In this document: positions 54,887 to 63,701 of the stretch, in pieces
Numbering within the stretch: position 1 is the stretch's first letter
How the letters are laid out: each line of letters opens with the position of its first letter
Assembly: GCA_021849505.1 (NCBI GenBank)
Contig: JAJZSW010000001.1
Location: 1-64,000 of the forward strand
Direction: 5' to 3'
Source of the DNA: Pseudomonadota bacterium
GTDB taxonomy: Bacteria > Pseudomonadota > Gammaproteobacteria > Burkholderiales > Rhodocyclaceae
DNA length: 64,000 nt
Made by a program: the position numbers and the translations under genes
Notes under the pieces: generated by a model
The model's input: only the letters and a program-made list of their open reading frames with translations
Told to the model about the DNA's origin: nothing
Database searches by the model: none

Positions 54887-56293
54887 ATGGCCCAAGTCCA
54901 AGCGGGGCAACCCTATTTGCAGGCGGTTGCCAACGACCCGCAAGTCGCGGCGCTCAAGCTGCCGCCCCATTCGATCGAAGCCGAGCAGTCGCTGATCGGC
55001 GGCCTGCTGCTCGACAACAGCGCCTGGGACCGCATTGCCGACATCGTCAGCGAGTCGGACTTCTATCGCGACGACCACCGGCGCATCTTCGCGCACATCC
55101 GCAAGCTCGTCGAAACCGGTCGTCCCGCCGATGTGGTGACGGTCTACGAGTCGATCGAGCATGCCAACCAGGCCGAGCAGACCGGGGGCTTGGCCTACCT
55201 TGGCGAAATCGCCAATGCAACACCCTCGGCGGCCAACATCCGCCGCTATGCCGAAATCGTGCGCGAGCGCGCGGTGCTGCGCAAACTGGTGACGGTCGGC
55301 GACGAGATCGCCGCGGCCGCCCTGAATCCGGCCGGACGCGATGTCAAGGTGCTGCTGGATCAGGCCGAACAGAAGGTCTTTGAAATCGCAGAGGCGGGCA
55401 ATCGCGTCGGCCAGGGTTTCCAGGCGATCACGCCGCTGCTGGGTGACGTGGTCGATCGCATCGAGAAGCTCTACAACCGCGAGAATCCTTCCGACATCAC
55501 CGGACTGGCGACCGGTTACAACGATCTTGACCGTATCACTTCAGGCCTGCAGCCGGGCGACATGATCGTCGTCGCCGGGCGGCCGTCGATGGGCAAGACG
55601 GCCTTCGCGCTCAATATCGCCGAGCATGTCGGCATGGAACTGCGCAAGCCGGTCGCGATCTTCAGCCTGGAAATGTCGGGGCCGCAGCTGGCGATGCGGT
55701 TCCTGTCGTCCGCCGGCCGGCTCGACCAGACGCGCATCCGCACCGGCAAGCTTTCCGACGAGGATTGGGAGAAGATGTCGGTCGCGCTCGGCAAATTGCA
55801 CGAGGCGCCGATCCACATCGACGAGACCGGCGCGATCAATGCGTCCGACCTGCGTGCCCGTGCGCGCCGGTTGCACCGCCAGTTCGGCCAACTCGGCCTG
55901 ATCGTGGTCGATTATCTGCAGTTAATGACCTCGATCAAGGATAACGAAAACCGCGCCACCGAGATTTCGGAGATTTCGCGATCGATCAAGGCGCTCGCCA
56001 AGGAGCTGCAGGTGCCGGTGATCGCGCTGTCGCAGCTGTCGCGTAAGGTTGAGGAACGCAACGACAAGCGTCCCTTGATGAGCGACCTGCGCGAATCGGG
56101 CGCCATCGAGCAGGATGCCGACATCATCCTGATGATGTACCGCGAGGAATACTACAAGCCGGACACGACCGAGAAGGGCGTCGCCGAGGTGATCATCGGC
56201 AAGCACCGCAACGGCCCGACCGGCGTGGTGAAACTTACCTTCCTCGGCGAGTACACGCGATTTGAAAACTTCGCACAGCCCGGCAGCTACTGA
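54887..56293 (+). CDS. dnaB: Replicative DNA helicase DnaB
   Basis: A 468-residue hexameric fork helicase. The N-terminal collar domain is residues about 20-130 and the RecA-like ATPase domain starts near 190, with Walker A GRPSMGKTAFALN, the Walker B segment LGLIVVDYLQLM, and the DNA-binding and arginine-finger loops (ALSQLSRKVEERNDKRPLMSDLRESG). Bases 54953-55219 are about 95.5% identical to 33894-34160 in the island helicase. It converges with phoH, with a dispersed repeat between them. Confidence 0.98.
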   Translation: MAQVQAGQPYLQAVANDPQVAALKLPPHSIEAEQSLIGGLLLDNSAWDRIADIVSESDFYRDDHRRIFAHIRKLVETGRPADVVTVYESIEHANQAEQTGGLAYLGEIANATPSAANIRRYAEIVRERAVLRKLVTVGDEIAAAALNPAGRDVKVLLDQAEQKVFEIAEAGNRVGQGFQAITPLLGDVVDRIEKLYNRENPSDITGLATGYNDLDRITSGLQPGDMIVVAGRPSMGKTAFALNIAEHVGMELRKPVAIFSLEMSGPQLAMRFLSSAGRLDQTRIRTGKLSDEDWEKMSVALGKLHEAPIHIDETGAINASDLRARARRLHRQFGQLGLIVVDYLQLMTSIKDNENRATEISEISRSIKALAKELQVPVIALSQLSRKVEERNDKRPLMSDLRESGAIEQDADIILMMYREEYYKPDTTEKGVAEVIIGKHRNGPTGVVKLTFLGEYTRFENFAQPGSY

Positions 56294-56317
56294 AAAGTCG
56301 GCGCTGGCAGGACGGCA
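56293..56317 (+). repeat. Dispersed 25-bp repeat, copy 8 (between dnaB and phoH)
   Basis: AAAAGTCGGCGCTGGC then AGGACGGCA. It fills the whole gap between the two convergent stop codons. Confidence 0.85.
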
Positions 56318-57766
56318 TTAAAGTACCTCGGCGGCGTGGTCGGCCAGCCGCGAGCGTTCGCCGCGCTGCAGGGTGATATGGCCGGAATGTGCCCAGCCCT
56401 TGAAGCGGTCCACGACGTAGGTCAGGCCCGAGGAGCCTTCCGTCAGGTAGGGCGTGTCGATCTGCGCGATGTTGCCAAGGCAGACCACCTTGGTACCCGG
56501 CCCGGCGCGCGTGATCAGCGTCTTCATCTGCTTCGGCGTGAGGTTCTGCGCCTCGTCGATGATCAGGAACTTGTTGAGGAAGGTGCGGCCGCGCATGAAG
56601 TTGAGCGACTTGATCTTGATGCGGCTGCGGATCAGGTCCATCGTCGCGGCGCGTCCCCAGTCGCCGGTATAGCTGCCCTTGTCGCCTTCCTCGGCGGGTT
56701 TGTTGAGCACATCGAGGTTGTCCTCGAGGGCACCCATCCAGGGCGTCATTTTTTCTTCCTCGGTGCCCGGCAGGAAACCGATGTCCTCGCCGACCGGCAC
56801 GGTGACGCGCGTGATGATGATCTCCGCGAAGCGCTTCTGCTCGAGGGTCTGCGTGAGCGCCGCGGCGAGCGTCAGCAGCGTCTTGCCGGTACCGGCCTGG
56901 CCGAGCAGGGTGACGAAGTCGATCTCCGGATTCATCAGCAGGTTGAGTGCGAAGTTCTGCTCGCGGTTGCGGGCGGTGATGCCCCAGACGGCGTTCTTGG
57001 CATGGCTGTAATCGGTCAGCGTCTCGAGCTCTGCCGTCCTGCCGGCGCCGACTTTCACCCAGGCCTGCAGCGGCTGCGGTCCCTCCTGCCAGACGAATTC
57101 ATTGACCAGCAGGTCGGGGCAGAGCGGGCCGGTGACGCGATAGTAGGTGCGGCCGTCCTTCTTCCACGATTCCAGGCCCTTGGCGTGCGTGTCCCAGAAG
57201 TCGGCCGGCAGTTCGAGGCTGCCGCCGTAAAGGAGGTCGGTGTCCTCCAGTACCTTGTCGTTGAAGTAGTCCTGCGCCTCCAGGCCCAGCGCGCGGGCCT
57301 TGATGCGCATGTTGATGTCCTTGGTGACGAGGATCACCGGCCGCCTGGGATGCAGTTCGCGCAGATGCAGGGCTACCGCGATGATCTGGTTGTCGGCGCG
57401 CGAGGTCGGCAGCGACGCCGGCAGCACGCTGCTGATCGCCTCGGTCTGGAGGAACAGGCGGCCGCTCGCCAGTTCGCGCGAGGGTGCGGTCAGCGGGATG
57501 CCGTGCTGGATGTTTTCCTCGCTGCCGCTGACGATCTCGTCGAGCAGGCGGCTGGCTTGGCGGGCGTTGCGGGCCACCTCCGACATGCCCTTCTTGTTGC
57601 CGTCGAGTTCCTCGAGCGTCATCATCGGCACGAAGAGATCGTGCTCCTCGAAACGGAACAGGCTGAGCGGATCGTGCATCAGCACATTGGTGTCGAGCAC
57701 GAAGATCTTGACGGGTTTTTTCGTCTTGGTCGGTTTGCCTGGTTTTGCGGCTGGTTTGGCGTTCAT
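56318..57766 (-). CDS. PIN-domain PhoH family ATPase (PhoH2/YlaK type)
   Basis: A 482-residue protein. An N-terminal PIN nuclease domain (KIFVLDTNVLMHDPLSLFRF...TLEELDGNKKG, with later acidic residues in VTKDINMRIKA) is fused to a C-terminal PhoH ATPase domain with Walker A LLGQAGTGKTLL and Walker B FLIIDEAQNLTPKQ. The family acts as RNA helicase/RNase in some bacteria. ATG at 57766 (MNAKPAAKPG) is preferred to 57793. Repeat copy 9 in the interdomain linker encodes KVGAGRTA. Confidence 0.93.
   Translation of the reverse strand: MNAKPAAKPGKPTKTKKPVKIFVLDTNVLMHDPLSLFRFEEHDLFVPMMTLEELDGNKKGMSEVARNARQASRLLDEIVSGSEENIQHGIPLTAPSRELASGRLFLQTEAISSVLPASLPTSRADNQIIAVALHLRELHPRRPVILVTKDINMRIKARALGLEAQDYFNDKVLEDTDLLYGGSLELPADFWDTHAKGLESWKKDGRTYYRVTGPLCPDLLVNEFVWQEGPQPLQAWVKVGAGRTAELETLTDYSHAKNAVWGITARNREQNFALNLLMNPEIDFVTLLGQAGTGKTLLTLAAALTQTLEQKRFAEIIITRVTVPVGEDIGFLPGTEEEKMTPWMGALEDNLDVLNKPAEEGDKGSYTGDWGRAATMDLIRSRIKIKSLNFMRGRTFLNKFLIIDEAQNLTPKQMKTLITRAGPGTKVVCLGNIAQIDTPYLTEGSSGLTYVVDRFKGWAHSGHITLQRGERSRLADHAAEVL
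57032..57056 (-). repeat. Dispersed 25-bp repeat, copy 9 (inside PIN-PhoH gene)
   Basis: On the minus strand, GAAAGTCGGCGCCGGC then AGGACGGCA. It encodes KVGAGRTA in the same frame as copies 2 and 5. Confidence 0.82.
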
Positions 57767-57789
57767 GGCTCTTGGTCGGGTGGGAGTGA

Positions 57790-58269
57790 TCACAGGGCCT
57801 GCAGGGCGGCGAGCACCTCGGCCGCGTGGCCATCGACCTTCACGCCGCGCCAGGCGCGCGCAACGCGGCCCTGGCGGTCGATCAGGAAGGTGCTGCGCTC
57901 GATGCCCCGCACCTGCTTGCCGTACAGGGTCTTCATCCTGATCACGTCGAACAGCGCGCAGGCCTGTTCATCGGCATCGCAGATCAGCTCGAAGGGCAGA
58001 TCCAGCTTGGCCTTGAAGCTTTCGTGCGACTTCAGGCTGTCGCGCGAGATGCCCCAGACGCTGCCGCCTGCGTTGACGAAGGCGGCGTGCAGATCGCGGA
58101 ACTGGCCGGCCTCGGTGGTGCAGCCTGGTGTGCTGTCCTTCGGATAAAAATAGATCACTACAGGCTGGCCGCGCAGTGCGGTCAGCCGGAAGGTCTGGCC
58201 GCTCGTGGCGGGCAGGCTGAAATCGGGGACAGCGAGGCCGAGGATGGAGGGTGAAGAAGCATCGTTCAT
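57790..58269 (-). CDS. bcp: Thiol peroxidase Bcp (peroxiredoxin Q)
   Basis: A 159-residue protein that reduces peroxides. The peroxidatic cysteine lies in YFYPKDSTPGCTTEAGQFRDL. CDADEQACALFDV holds a further cysteine; the enzyme's usual resolving Cys five residues after the first is replaced by Ala (CTTEA), making this the atypical spacing or 1-Cys-like form. ATG at 58269 overlaps the upstream gene's stop (ATGA); 58278 is an alternative. Confidence 0.92.
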   Translation of the reverse strand: MNDASSPSILGLAVPDFSLPATSGQTFRLTALRGQPVVIYFYPKDSTPGCTTEAGQFRDLHAAFVNAGGSVWGISRDSLKSHESFKAKLDLPFELICDADEQACALFDVIRMKTLYGKQVRGIERSTFLIDRQGRVARAWRGVKVDGHAAEVLAALQAL

Positions 58270-59084
58270 GCGGGACATCTCCAGGCTGATAAGAATTCAT
58301 CCCCCTGCAACAGCACGGTGTCCTTGCAGCCGGGCACCTGGCCGCTGATCACTTCATGCCGGGGCAGTTTATCCATGTCGAGAGGGTTTGCCAGCGCGTG
58401 AACAGAGATGACTTCATAGCCCTGTTCACGCCAGCCCGCGAGCAATTGCCTGATGGGTGCGGGGTCTTTGCCGAGCGCTGCGCTGGCCTGCAGGCTGAAC
58501 ACATGCCCGTGGAGAGGCGGGTTGGCGGTCAGTGCCAGCAGCGCGGCAACGGTCTCCGCCGGATCCTGGCGTGGCGAGGTGCTCAGTTCGTCGAGCGTCG
58601 GCAAGGTGGTCGGGATTTGCGGACAACGGACGATTTCGCCGTTCCAGACGGGAACGAAGGGGTGACGGCCGCGCGTGTCGCTGGCGCAGGCGTAGGCAAA
58701 GCGCTGCGTCAGGCGCAGCGCATGGGGGTTGGAGCGCCAACCGGGAGCGGCATGCAGTGTCGGCGCGGTCTCGAAAATCCCTGCGAAGTGCTCGGCCATC
58801 AGCCGGAACTGGGCCTCGGTCCAGTCGGCATCGGCACGTCCGACCTGTTTTGCCCAGCGGCCCGGCTGCCAGCCGAAGGTGCCCAGGTCGAAACCGGCGT
58901 CGCGCACCTGCTTGAGCGTGCCGGCGCAATGGCGGGCGAGCGAACGGCCGAGCCAGTCCGGGCCGAGCGCGAAGATGAAGCTGGCGCCGGCACCGTGCGC
59001 CTGCAACAGTTCGGTAAGTACCGGCAGGGCGGTGCGTGCCCGGTAGCCGGGCACCTCGATTCTCAAGGCCAGTCGGGATTTCAT
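58266..59084 (-). CDS. Polysaccharide deacetylase-like protein, ArnD-like
   Basis: A 272-residue NodB-fold protein. LALRIEVPGYRARTALPVLTELLQAHGAGASFIFALGPDWLGR, FDLGTFGWQ, LHAAPGWRSNPHALRL and YEVISVHALANPLD match ArnD layout (deformylase of undecaprenyl-linked aminoarabinose). The classical NodB metal residues are partly altered: Glu in RIEVPG where Asp is usual, and GTFGWQ where GxHxxxH is usual. Activity on the ArnD substrate is therefore uncertain. It overlaps both neighbours. Confidence 0.75.
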   Translation of the reverse strand: MKSRLALRIEVPGYRARTALPVLTELLQAHGAGASFIFALGPDWLGRSLARHCAGTLKQVRDAGFDLGTFGWQPGRWAKQVGRADADWTEAQFRLMAEHFAGIFETAPTLHAAPGWRSNPHALRLTQRFAYACASDTRGRHPFVPVWNGEIVRCPQIPTTLPTLDELSTSPRQDPAETVAALLALTANPPLHGHVFSLQASAALGKDPAPIRQLLAGWREQGYEVISVHALANPLDMDKLPRHEVISGQVPGCKDTVLLQGDEFLSAWRCPA

Positions 59085-59452
59085 GAGCGCGTGATGAGCC
59101 AGACGCCGAGAATGATGAAGCCGATGCCCAGCAGCTTCTGCGCCCCCAGCGTTTCGCCGAACCAGGCCCAGGCGGCCAGAGCATTGAGCAGGTAGCCGAT
59201 CGACAGCATCGGGTAGGCGACGCTGACCGGCACGCGCGACAAGGCCATGATCCAGACCACGAGGCTGATGACGTAGCAGGTCATGCCGCCGAGGATCGCC
59301 GGGTTGGCGGCGAGCTTCATGCCGACGGGCAGGGCGTTGTCCCAGTGGAATTCGAAGTGGCCGACGGCATTCGTGCCGGCCTTCAGCAGCAACTGGGCGA
59401 CGGCGTTGAGGAACACGCCGGTCAGCACGAGGGCGAGGCTGACCGCGCTCAT
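59081..59452 (-). CDS. DMT/EamA-family small transporter, ArnE/ArnF-like
   Basis: A 123-residue protein with four membrane segments (VSLALVLTGVFLNAVAQLLLKAG, ILGGMTCYVISLVVWIMAL, VAYPMLSIGYLLNALAAWAWF, LLGIGFIILGVWLI). It resembles half-size flippase subunits ArnE/ArnF. Adjacent to the ArnD-like gene and overlapping it, so a linked lipid-sugar function is plausible. Confidence 0.78.
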   Translation of the reverse strand: MSAVSLALVLTGVFLNAVAQLLLKAGTNAVGHFEFHWDNALPVGMKLAANPAILGGMTCYVISLVVWIMALSRVPVSVAYPMLSIGYLLNALAAWAWFGETLGAQKLLGIGFIILGVWLITRS

Positions 59453-59835
59453 CCGGCGGCCTGCTCGATGATCAGCGCCGCCAGCACCAGGCGGCCTTCG
59501 GCGACGATGATGTTGTAGGTGCGGCAGGCGGCGGCGGTATCCATGATCTCGAAGCCGCGGCCGGCTTCGATCAGCGGCCGCAACAGCGCAGGCGCGGGGA
59601 AACGTTGCCGGATGCCGGTGCCGATCAGCACGACATCGCAGGAATACGCCGTCAGCGCGCTGAGGTGCTCGAGCGCCAGCCTGTCGTAAGCCACGGGCCC
59701 CCACTCCTCGTCGAGATGGTCGGGCATCAGCAGCAGGCTGCGCGTCAGCTGCCGGCCATTGATGACGATGCGGCCGGCTTCGTAGGCGGTGACGATGTGC
59801 TGCTGGGTGCCGGGTTTGTCGGGATGCAGCTTCAA
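59449..59835 (-). CDS. Mth938/NDUFAF3-like domain protein
   Basis: A 128-residue protein. GRIVINGRQLTRSLLLMPDHLDEEWGP and DVVLIGTGIRQRFPAPALLRPLIEAGRGFEIMDTAAACRTYNIIVAEGR are typical of the Mth938 domain (DUF498). Bacterial members have no assigned function. It overlaps the DMT gene by 4 bases and reads away from the aminotransferase, sharing a 73-bp divergent promoter region. Confidence 0.88.
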   Translation of the reverse strand: MKLHPDKPGTQQHIVTAYEAGRIVINGRQLTRSLLLMPDHLDEEWGPVAYDRLALEHLSALTAYSCDVVLIGTGIRQRFPAPALLRPLIEAGRGFEIMDTAAACRTYNIIVAEGRLVLAALIIEQAAG

Positions 59836-59908
59836 GGGTTTGCGGCAGGTCGGGTCATTCGGTAGGATTATATCTTTTCAACCCGACCGCTTCCCCGCGC
59901 CCACTGCC

Positions 59909-61135
59909 ATGCAACCCGTCCTCAAATCCACCAAGCTTGCCAGCGTCTGCTACGACATCCGTGGTCCCGTGCTGGCGCGAGCTCGCCAGATGGAGGAGGA
60001 AGGACATCGCGTCATCAAGCTGAACATCGGCAATCCGGCCGCATTTGGGTTTGAAGCTCCAGAGGAAATCGTCGTCGACGTCATCCGCAACATCCGCGAC
60101 GCGTCGGGCTATTCCGATTCCAAGGGCCTGTTTGCGCCGCGCAAGGCGGTGATGCATTACTGCCAGCAGAAGCGCATCGCCAACGTGAGCATCGACGACA
60201 TCTACCTCGGCAACGGCGTATCCGAGCTGATCGTGATGGCCATGCAGGCCCTGCTCAACAACGGCGATGAAGTGCTCGTACCCGCCCCGGACTACCCGCT
60301 GTGGACCGCGGCCGTGAGCCTGTCCGGCGGCACGCCGCGCCATTATCTCTGCGACGAGGGCGCCGGCTGGCTGCCCGACCTCGCCGACATCCGCGCCAAG
60401 ATCACGCCGGCCACGCGCGCCATCGTCATCATCAACCCGAACAACCCGACCGGCGCGCTGTACCCTGACGACCTGCTCAAGGAGATCGTCGAGATCGCGC
60501 GCCAGCACGAGTTGATCGTCTTCGCCGACGAGATCTACGACAAGGTGCTTTACGACGGCCGTACCCACACCTCGCTGGCGAGTCTGGCCGACGACGTGCT
60601 GTTCATCACCTTCAACGGCCTGTCGAAGAACTATCGTGCCTGCGGCTTCCGCGCCGGCTGGATGATCGTCTCCGGCGAGAAGCGCCATGCTTCCGACTAC
60701 ATCGAGGGGCTGGGCATCCTCGCCTCGATGCGCCTGTGCTCCAACGTGCCGGGCCAGCATGCGATCCAGACGGCGCTGGGCGGCTACCAGAGCATCGACG
60801 ACCTGGTCGCGCCGCAGGGCCGGCTCTGCAAGCAGCGCGACTTGGCATACGAGATGCTGAACGCGATTCCCGGCGTCTCCTGCGTCAAGCCGAAGGCGGC
60901 TCTCTACTGCTTTCCGCGCCTCGACCCGAAGATTTACCCGATCGCCAACGACCAGCAGTTCATCCTTCAGCTGTTGGAAGCCGAGAAGGTCCTGCTGGTG
61001 CAGGGCAGCGGCTTCAACTGGCCGGCCCCCGACCACTTCCGCGTCGTGTTCCTGCCGAACGTCGATGACCTCGGCGAGGCGATCGGCCGCATCGCGCGTT
61101 TCCTCGAAGCCTATCGCAAACGCCACGGCACCTAG
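59909..61135 (+). CDS. alaA: Alanine-type aminotransferase (AlaA-like)
   Basis: A 408-residue class I PLP aminotransferase. MQPVLKSTKLASVCYDIRGPVLARARQMEEEGHRVIKLNIGNPAAFGF, the IINPNNPTGALY loop, FADEIYDKVLYDG and the PLP lysine in TFNGLSKNYRACGFRAGWM match the AlaA glutamate-pyruvate type. It sits upstream of hom and thrC. Confidence 0.93.
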   Translation: MQPVLKSTKLASVCYDIRGPVLARARQMEEEGHRVIKLNIGNPAAFGFEAPEEIVVDVIRNIRDASGYSDSKGLFAPRKAVMHYCQQKRIANVSIDDIYLGNGVSELIVMAMQALLNNGDEVLVPAPDYPLWTAAVSLSGGTPRHYLCDEGAGWLPDLADIRAKITPATRAIVIINPNNPTGALYPDDLLKEIVEIARQHELIVFADEIYDKVLYDGRTHTSLASLADDVLFITFNGLSKNYRACGFRAGWMIVSGEKRHASDYIEGLGILASMRLCSNVPGQHAIQTALGGYQSIDDLVAPQGRLCKQRDLAYEMLNAIPGVSCVKPKAALYCFPRLDPKIYPIANDQQFILQLLEAEKVLLVQGSGFNWPAPDHFRVVFLPNVDDLGEAIGRIARFLEAYRKRHGT

Positions 61136-61172
61136 CCTTACCCGATTCACCTCACATATTTCTGGATTTTTT

Positions 61173-62483
61173 ATGAAACCAATACAAGTTGGTCTGCTCG
61201 GCATCGGCACCGTCGGTGGCGGCACCTATACCGTTCTATCCCGCAACGAAGCGGAGATCACCCGCCGCGCCGGCCGGCCGATCCGCATCGTGCAGGTGGC
61301 CGACAAGAATCTCGAACTTGCCAGGCAGGTTACCGGCGGGAAGGTGGCCGTGACCGACGACGCCTTCGCCGTCGTCAACAATCCCGAGATCGACATCGTC
61401 GTCGAACTGATCGGCGGCTACGGCATCGCCAAGGAACTGGTGCTCCAGGCGATCGAAAATGGCAAGCACGTCGTCACCGCCAACAAGGCCCTGCTCGCGG
61501 TGCATGGCAACGAGATCTTCGCCGCCGCGCAGAAGCAGGGCGTGATGGTCGGCTTCGAAGCCGCCGTGGCCGGCGGCATCCCGATCATCAAGGCGCTGCG
61601 CGAGGGCCTCACCGCCAACCGCATCCAGTGGATCGCCGGCATCATCAACGGCACGACCAACTTCATCCTTTCCGAGATGCGCGACAAGGGCCTGAGCTTC
61701 GAAACCGTACTCAAGGAAGCCCAGCGGCTCGGCTATGCCGAGGCCGACCCGACCTTCGACGTCGAGGGCGTGGATGCCGCACACAAGCTGACCATCATGG
61801 CGGCGATTGCCTTCGGCATTCCGATGCAGTTCGACAAGGCGCACATCGAGGGCATCAGCAAGCTCGAAGCGGCGGACATCAAGTATGCGGAACAGCTCGG
61901 CTATCGCATCAAGCTGCTGGGCATCACCAAGCGCCGCTCCAAGGGAATCGAACTGCGCGTGCATCCGACGCTGATTCCGGCCAAGCGCCTGATCGCCAAT
62001 GTCGAAGGCGCGATGAACGCGGTGCTGGTGCAGGGCGATGCCGTGGGGTCCTCGCTCTTCTACGGCAAGGGCGCCGGCGCGGAGCCGACCGCCTCGTCGG
62101 TGATCGCCGACCTCGTCGACATCACGCGCCTGAAAACATCGGACCCGGAAAACCGCGTGCCGCATCTCGCCTTCCAGCCGGATGCGGTGTCCGACCTGCC
62201 GATCCTGCCGATGGCCGAGGTCGAATGCGGCTATTACCTGCGCATGCGGGTCGAGGACAAGCCGGGCGTGCTGGCGGACATCACGCGCATCCTCGCCGAC
62301 CAGCAGATCTCGATCGACGCGATGATCCAGCGCGAACCGGCCGAGGGCGAGAAGCAGACCGACATCATCATCTTGACGCACATCGCCCGCGAAGCCCTGG
62401 TCGATGCCGCCATCGCGAAGATCGAGGCGCTGCCGGTCGTGAGCGGCAAGCTCGTGCGCCTGCGCCTCGAAGAACTGAACTAG
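61173..62483 (+). CDS. hom: Homoserine dehydrogenase
   Basis: A 436-residue NAD(P)H enzyme that reduces aspartate semialdehyde to homoserine. The Rossmann motif is GLLGIGTVGGGTY, the catalytic region GIINGTTNFILSEM with AEADPTFDVEGVDAAHKL, and a C-terminal ACT domain (YYLRMRVEDKPGVLADITRIL) senses threonine in relatives. Confidence 0.98.
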   Translation: MKPIQVGLLGIGTVGGGTYTVLSRNEAEITRRAGRPIRIVQVADKNLELARQVTGGKVAVTDDAFAVVNNPEIDIVVELIGGYGIAKELVLQAIENGKHVVTANKALLAVHGNEIFAAAQKQGVMVGFEAAVAGGIPIIKALREGLTANRIQWIAGIINGTTNFILSEMRDKGLSFETVLKEAQRLGYAEADPTFDVEGVDAAHKLTIMAAIAFGIPMQFDKAHIEGISKLEAADIKYAEQLGYRIKLLGITKRRSKGIELRVHPTLIPAKRLIANVEGAMNAVLVQGDAVGSSLFYGKGAGAEPTASSVIADLVDITRLKTSDPENRVPHLAFQPDAVSDLPILPMAEVECGYYLRMRVEDKPGVLADITRILADQQISIDAMIQREPAEGEKQTDIIILTHIAREALVDAAIAKIEALPVVSGKLVRLRLEELN

Positions 62484-62496
62484 GCATTCTGCGCGG

Positions 62497-63681
62497 ATGC
62501 TGGTCTGGCTCGGCATCTGCGCGGTTCTCGCCTTCCTTGCGGCGTTGCTGGCATTGTTCAATGCCGTCCTGCCAGCGCCGACTTTCCACATCTTCTTCGC
62601 AGCCGGCGCGCTGCCCTTGATCTTCGGCGCGATCATCCACTTCGTGCCGGTGCTGACGCGCAGCGGACCGCCAGCCAGTGTGATCCGCTGGCTGCCGCTG
62701 GTCGTGCAACTCGCGGGTGTGGCGACGCCGTTCGGTCTGGCGGGCAGCTTGCCGCAATGGAGTTTGCATGCGGCGGCAACGACCGTTTCCGTCGCAGCCC
62801 TGGTCCTGCTTTCCTGGACGACACGGCGACTGCGTGTCACGCTTGGCACGCCGCATCCCGGTGCGCGCTGGTACGGCGCTGCCTTGCTGTGCCTGTTCCT
62901 CGCGGTGAGCGTGGTGCCCGTCTGGCTGGTGCTTCCCGAATTGCGGCCGGCTTTGCGGCTGTTCCATCTGCACCTCAACATGCTGGGCTTCATCGGTCTC
63001 GCCGCGCTTGGCACTTTGCCCGTGTTGTTGCCGACGATACTGGGGCGTCCCGAACCGGATGCGGGCAACCGTTTGCGCCGCGATCTGCCGATCGCGGTGA
63101 GCGGGGCAGTGCTGGTTGCGGCCGGAGCGGCCAGCTCAGCCTGGCTTGCGGTAGTCGGTGCGCTGCTGCTCGGCTGGGTCACTGCCCGCACTTTGTTCGC
63201 CTGGCAGCGCGTTTCCGGTGTTCATTCCGTTTCCGGTGTTCATTCAATAGTCGGCGCTGGCCATACGGCATCGGCGGCATCGGCAGCATCCCTCGCCGGG
63301 GCAACGCTGGGTTTGCTGTTGCTGATGGCGCTGGGGATCGTTCATGGCTTCGGCTGGGTCGAGGCACGGCCGGCTCTCGCGGCCTACGTAGCTTTGTTCC
63401 TCCTGCCTCTGGTCACCGGCGCCTTGTCGCATCTGCTGCCGGTGTGGCGTCATCCGGGAGTCGTGTCTTCCCGGCGTGCCGCGATGACCCAAGGTCTTGC
63501 ACGGGGCGGACAATGGCGAGCACTGCTGTTTCTCGTGGGTGGCCTGCTGCTTGTCTTCGATCAGGCGGGCGGCATCTATCCGGTGGCGGCAGGACTGCTG
63601 TTGTTCGCTGCCGCGCTCTTGCGGGCATTCTGGCTGGACAGGGCAGGATCCAGCGACGATAATTCCCGCCCAATCCCGTAA
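62497..63681 (+). CDS. Polytopic membrane protein of unknown function between hom and thrC
   Basis: A 394-residue protein with about 12 hydrophobic segments. His residues lie in helices in patterns that could bind heme or metal (FHIFFAAGALPLIFGAIIHFVPVL, LFHLHLNMLGFIGLAALGTLPVLLPTIL, LGIVHGFGWVE, ALSHLLPVWRHPGVV), reminiscent of NnrS or quinol-oxidase-like families. An 18-bp tandem repeat encodes VSGVHS twice, and repeat copy 11 follows directly. Repeat copy 10 lies near the start. Confidence 0.6.
   Translation: MLVWLGICAVLAFLAALLALFNAVLPAPTFHIFFAAGALPLIFGAIIHFVPVLTRSGPPASVIRWLPLVVQLAGVATPFGLAGSLPQWSLHAAATTVSVAALVLLSWTTRRLRVTLGTPHPGARWYGAALLCLFLAVSVVPVWLVLPELRPALRLFHLHLNMLGFIGLAALGTLPVLLPTILGRPEPDAGNRLRRDLPIAVSGAVLVAAGAASSAWLAVVGALLLGWVTARTLFAWQRVSGVHSVSGVHSIVGAGHTASAASAASLAGATLGLLLLMALGIVHGFGWVEARPALAAYVALFLLPLVTGALSHLLPVWRHPGVVSSRRAAMTQGLARGGQWRALLFLVGGLLLVFDQAGGIYPVAAGLLLFAAALLRAFWLDRAGSSDDNSRPIP
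62562..62586 (-). repeat. Dispersed 25-bp repeat, copy 10 (inside membrane gene)
   Basis: On the minus strand, GAAAGTCGGCGCTGGC then AGGACGGCA, a complete consensus match. It encodes AVLPAPTF in the gene. Confidence 0.85.
63208..63243 (+). repeat. Two-unit 18-bp tandem repeat
   Basis: Two copies of GTTTCCGGTGTTCATTC plus one base, encoding VSGVHSVSGVHS in a hydrophilic loop. It abuts dispersed repeat copy 11. Confidence 0.75.
63246..63270 (+). repeat. Dispersed 25-bp repeat, copy 11 (inside membrane gene)
   Basis: AATAGTCGGCGCTGGC then CATACGGCA, the most diverged copy. It encodes IVGAGHTA in the same frame as copies 2 and 5. Confidence 0.65.
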
Positions 63682-63701
63682 GTCTTCACCTCCCCCTAGC
63701 C

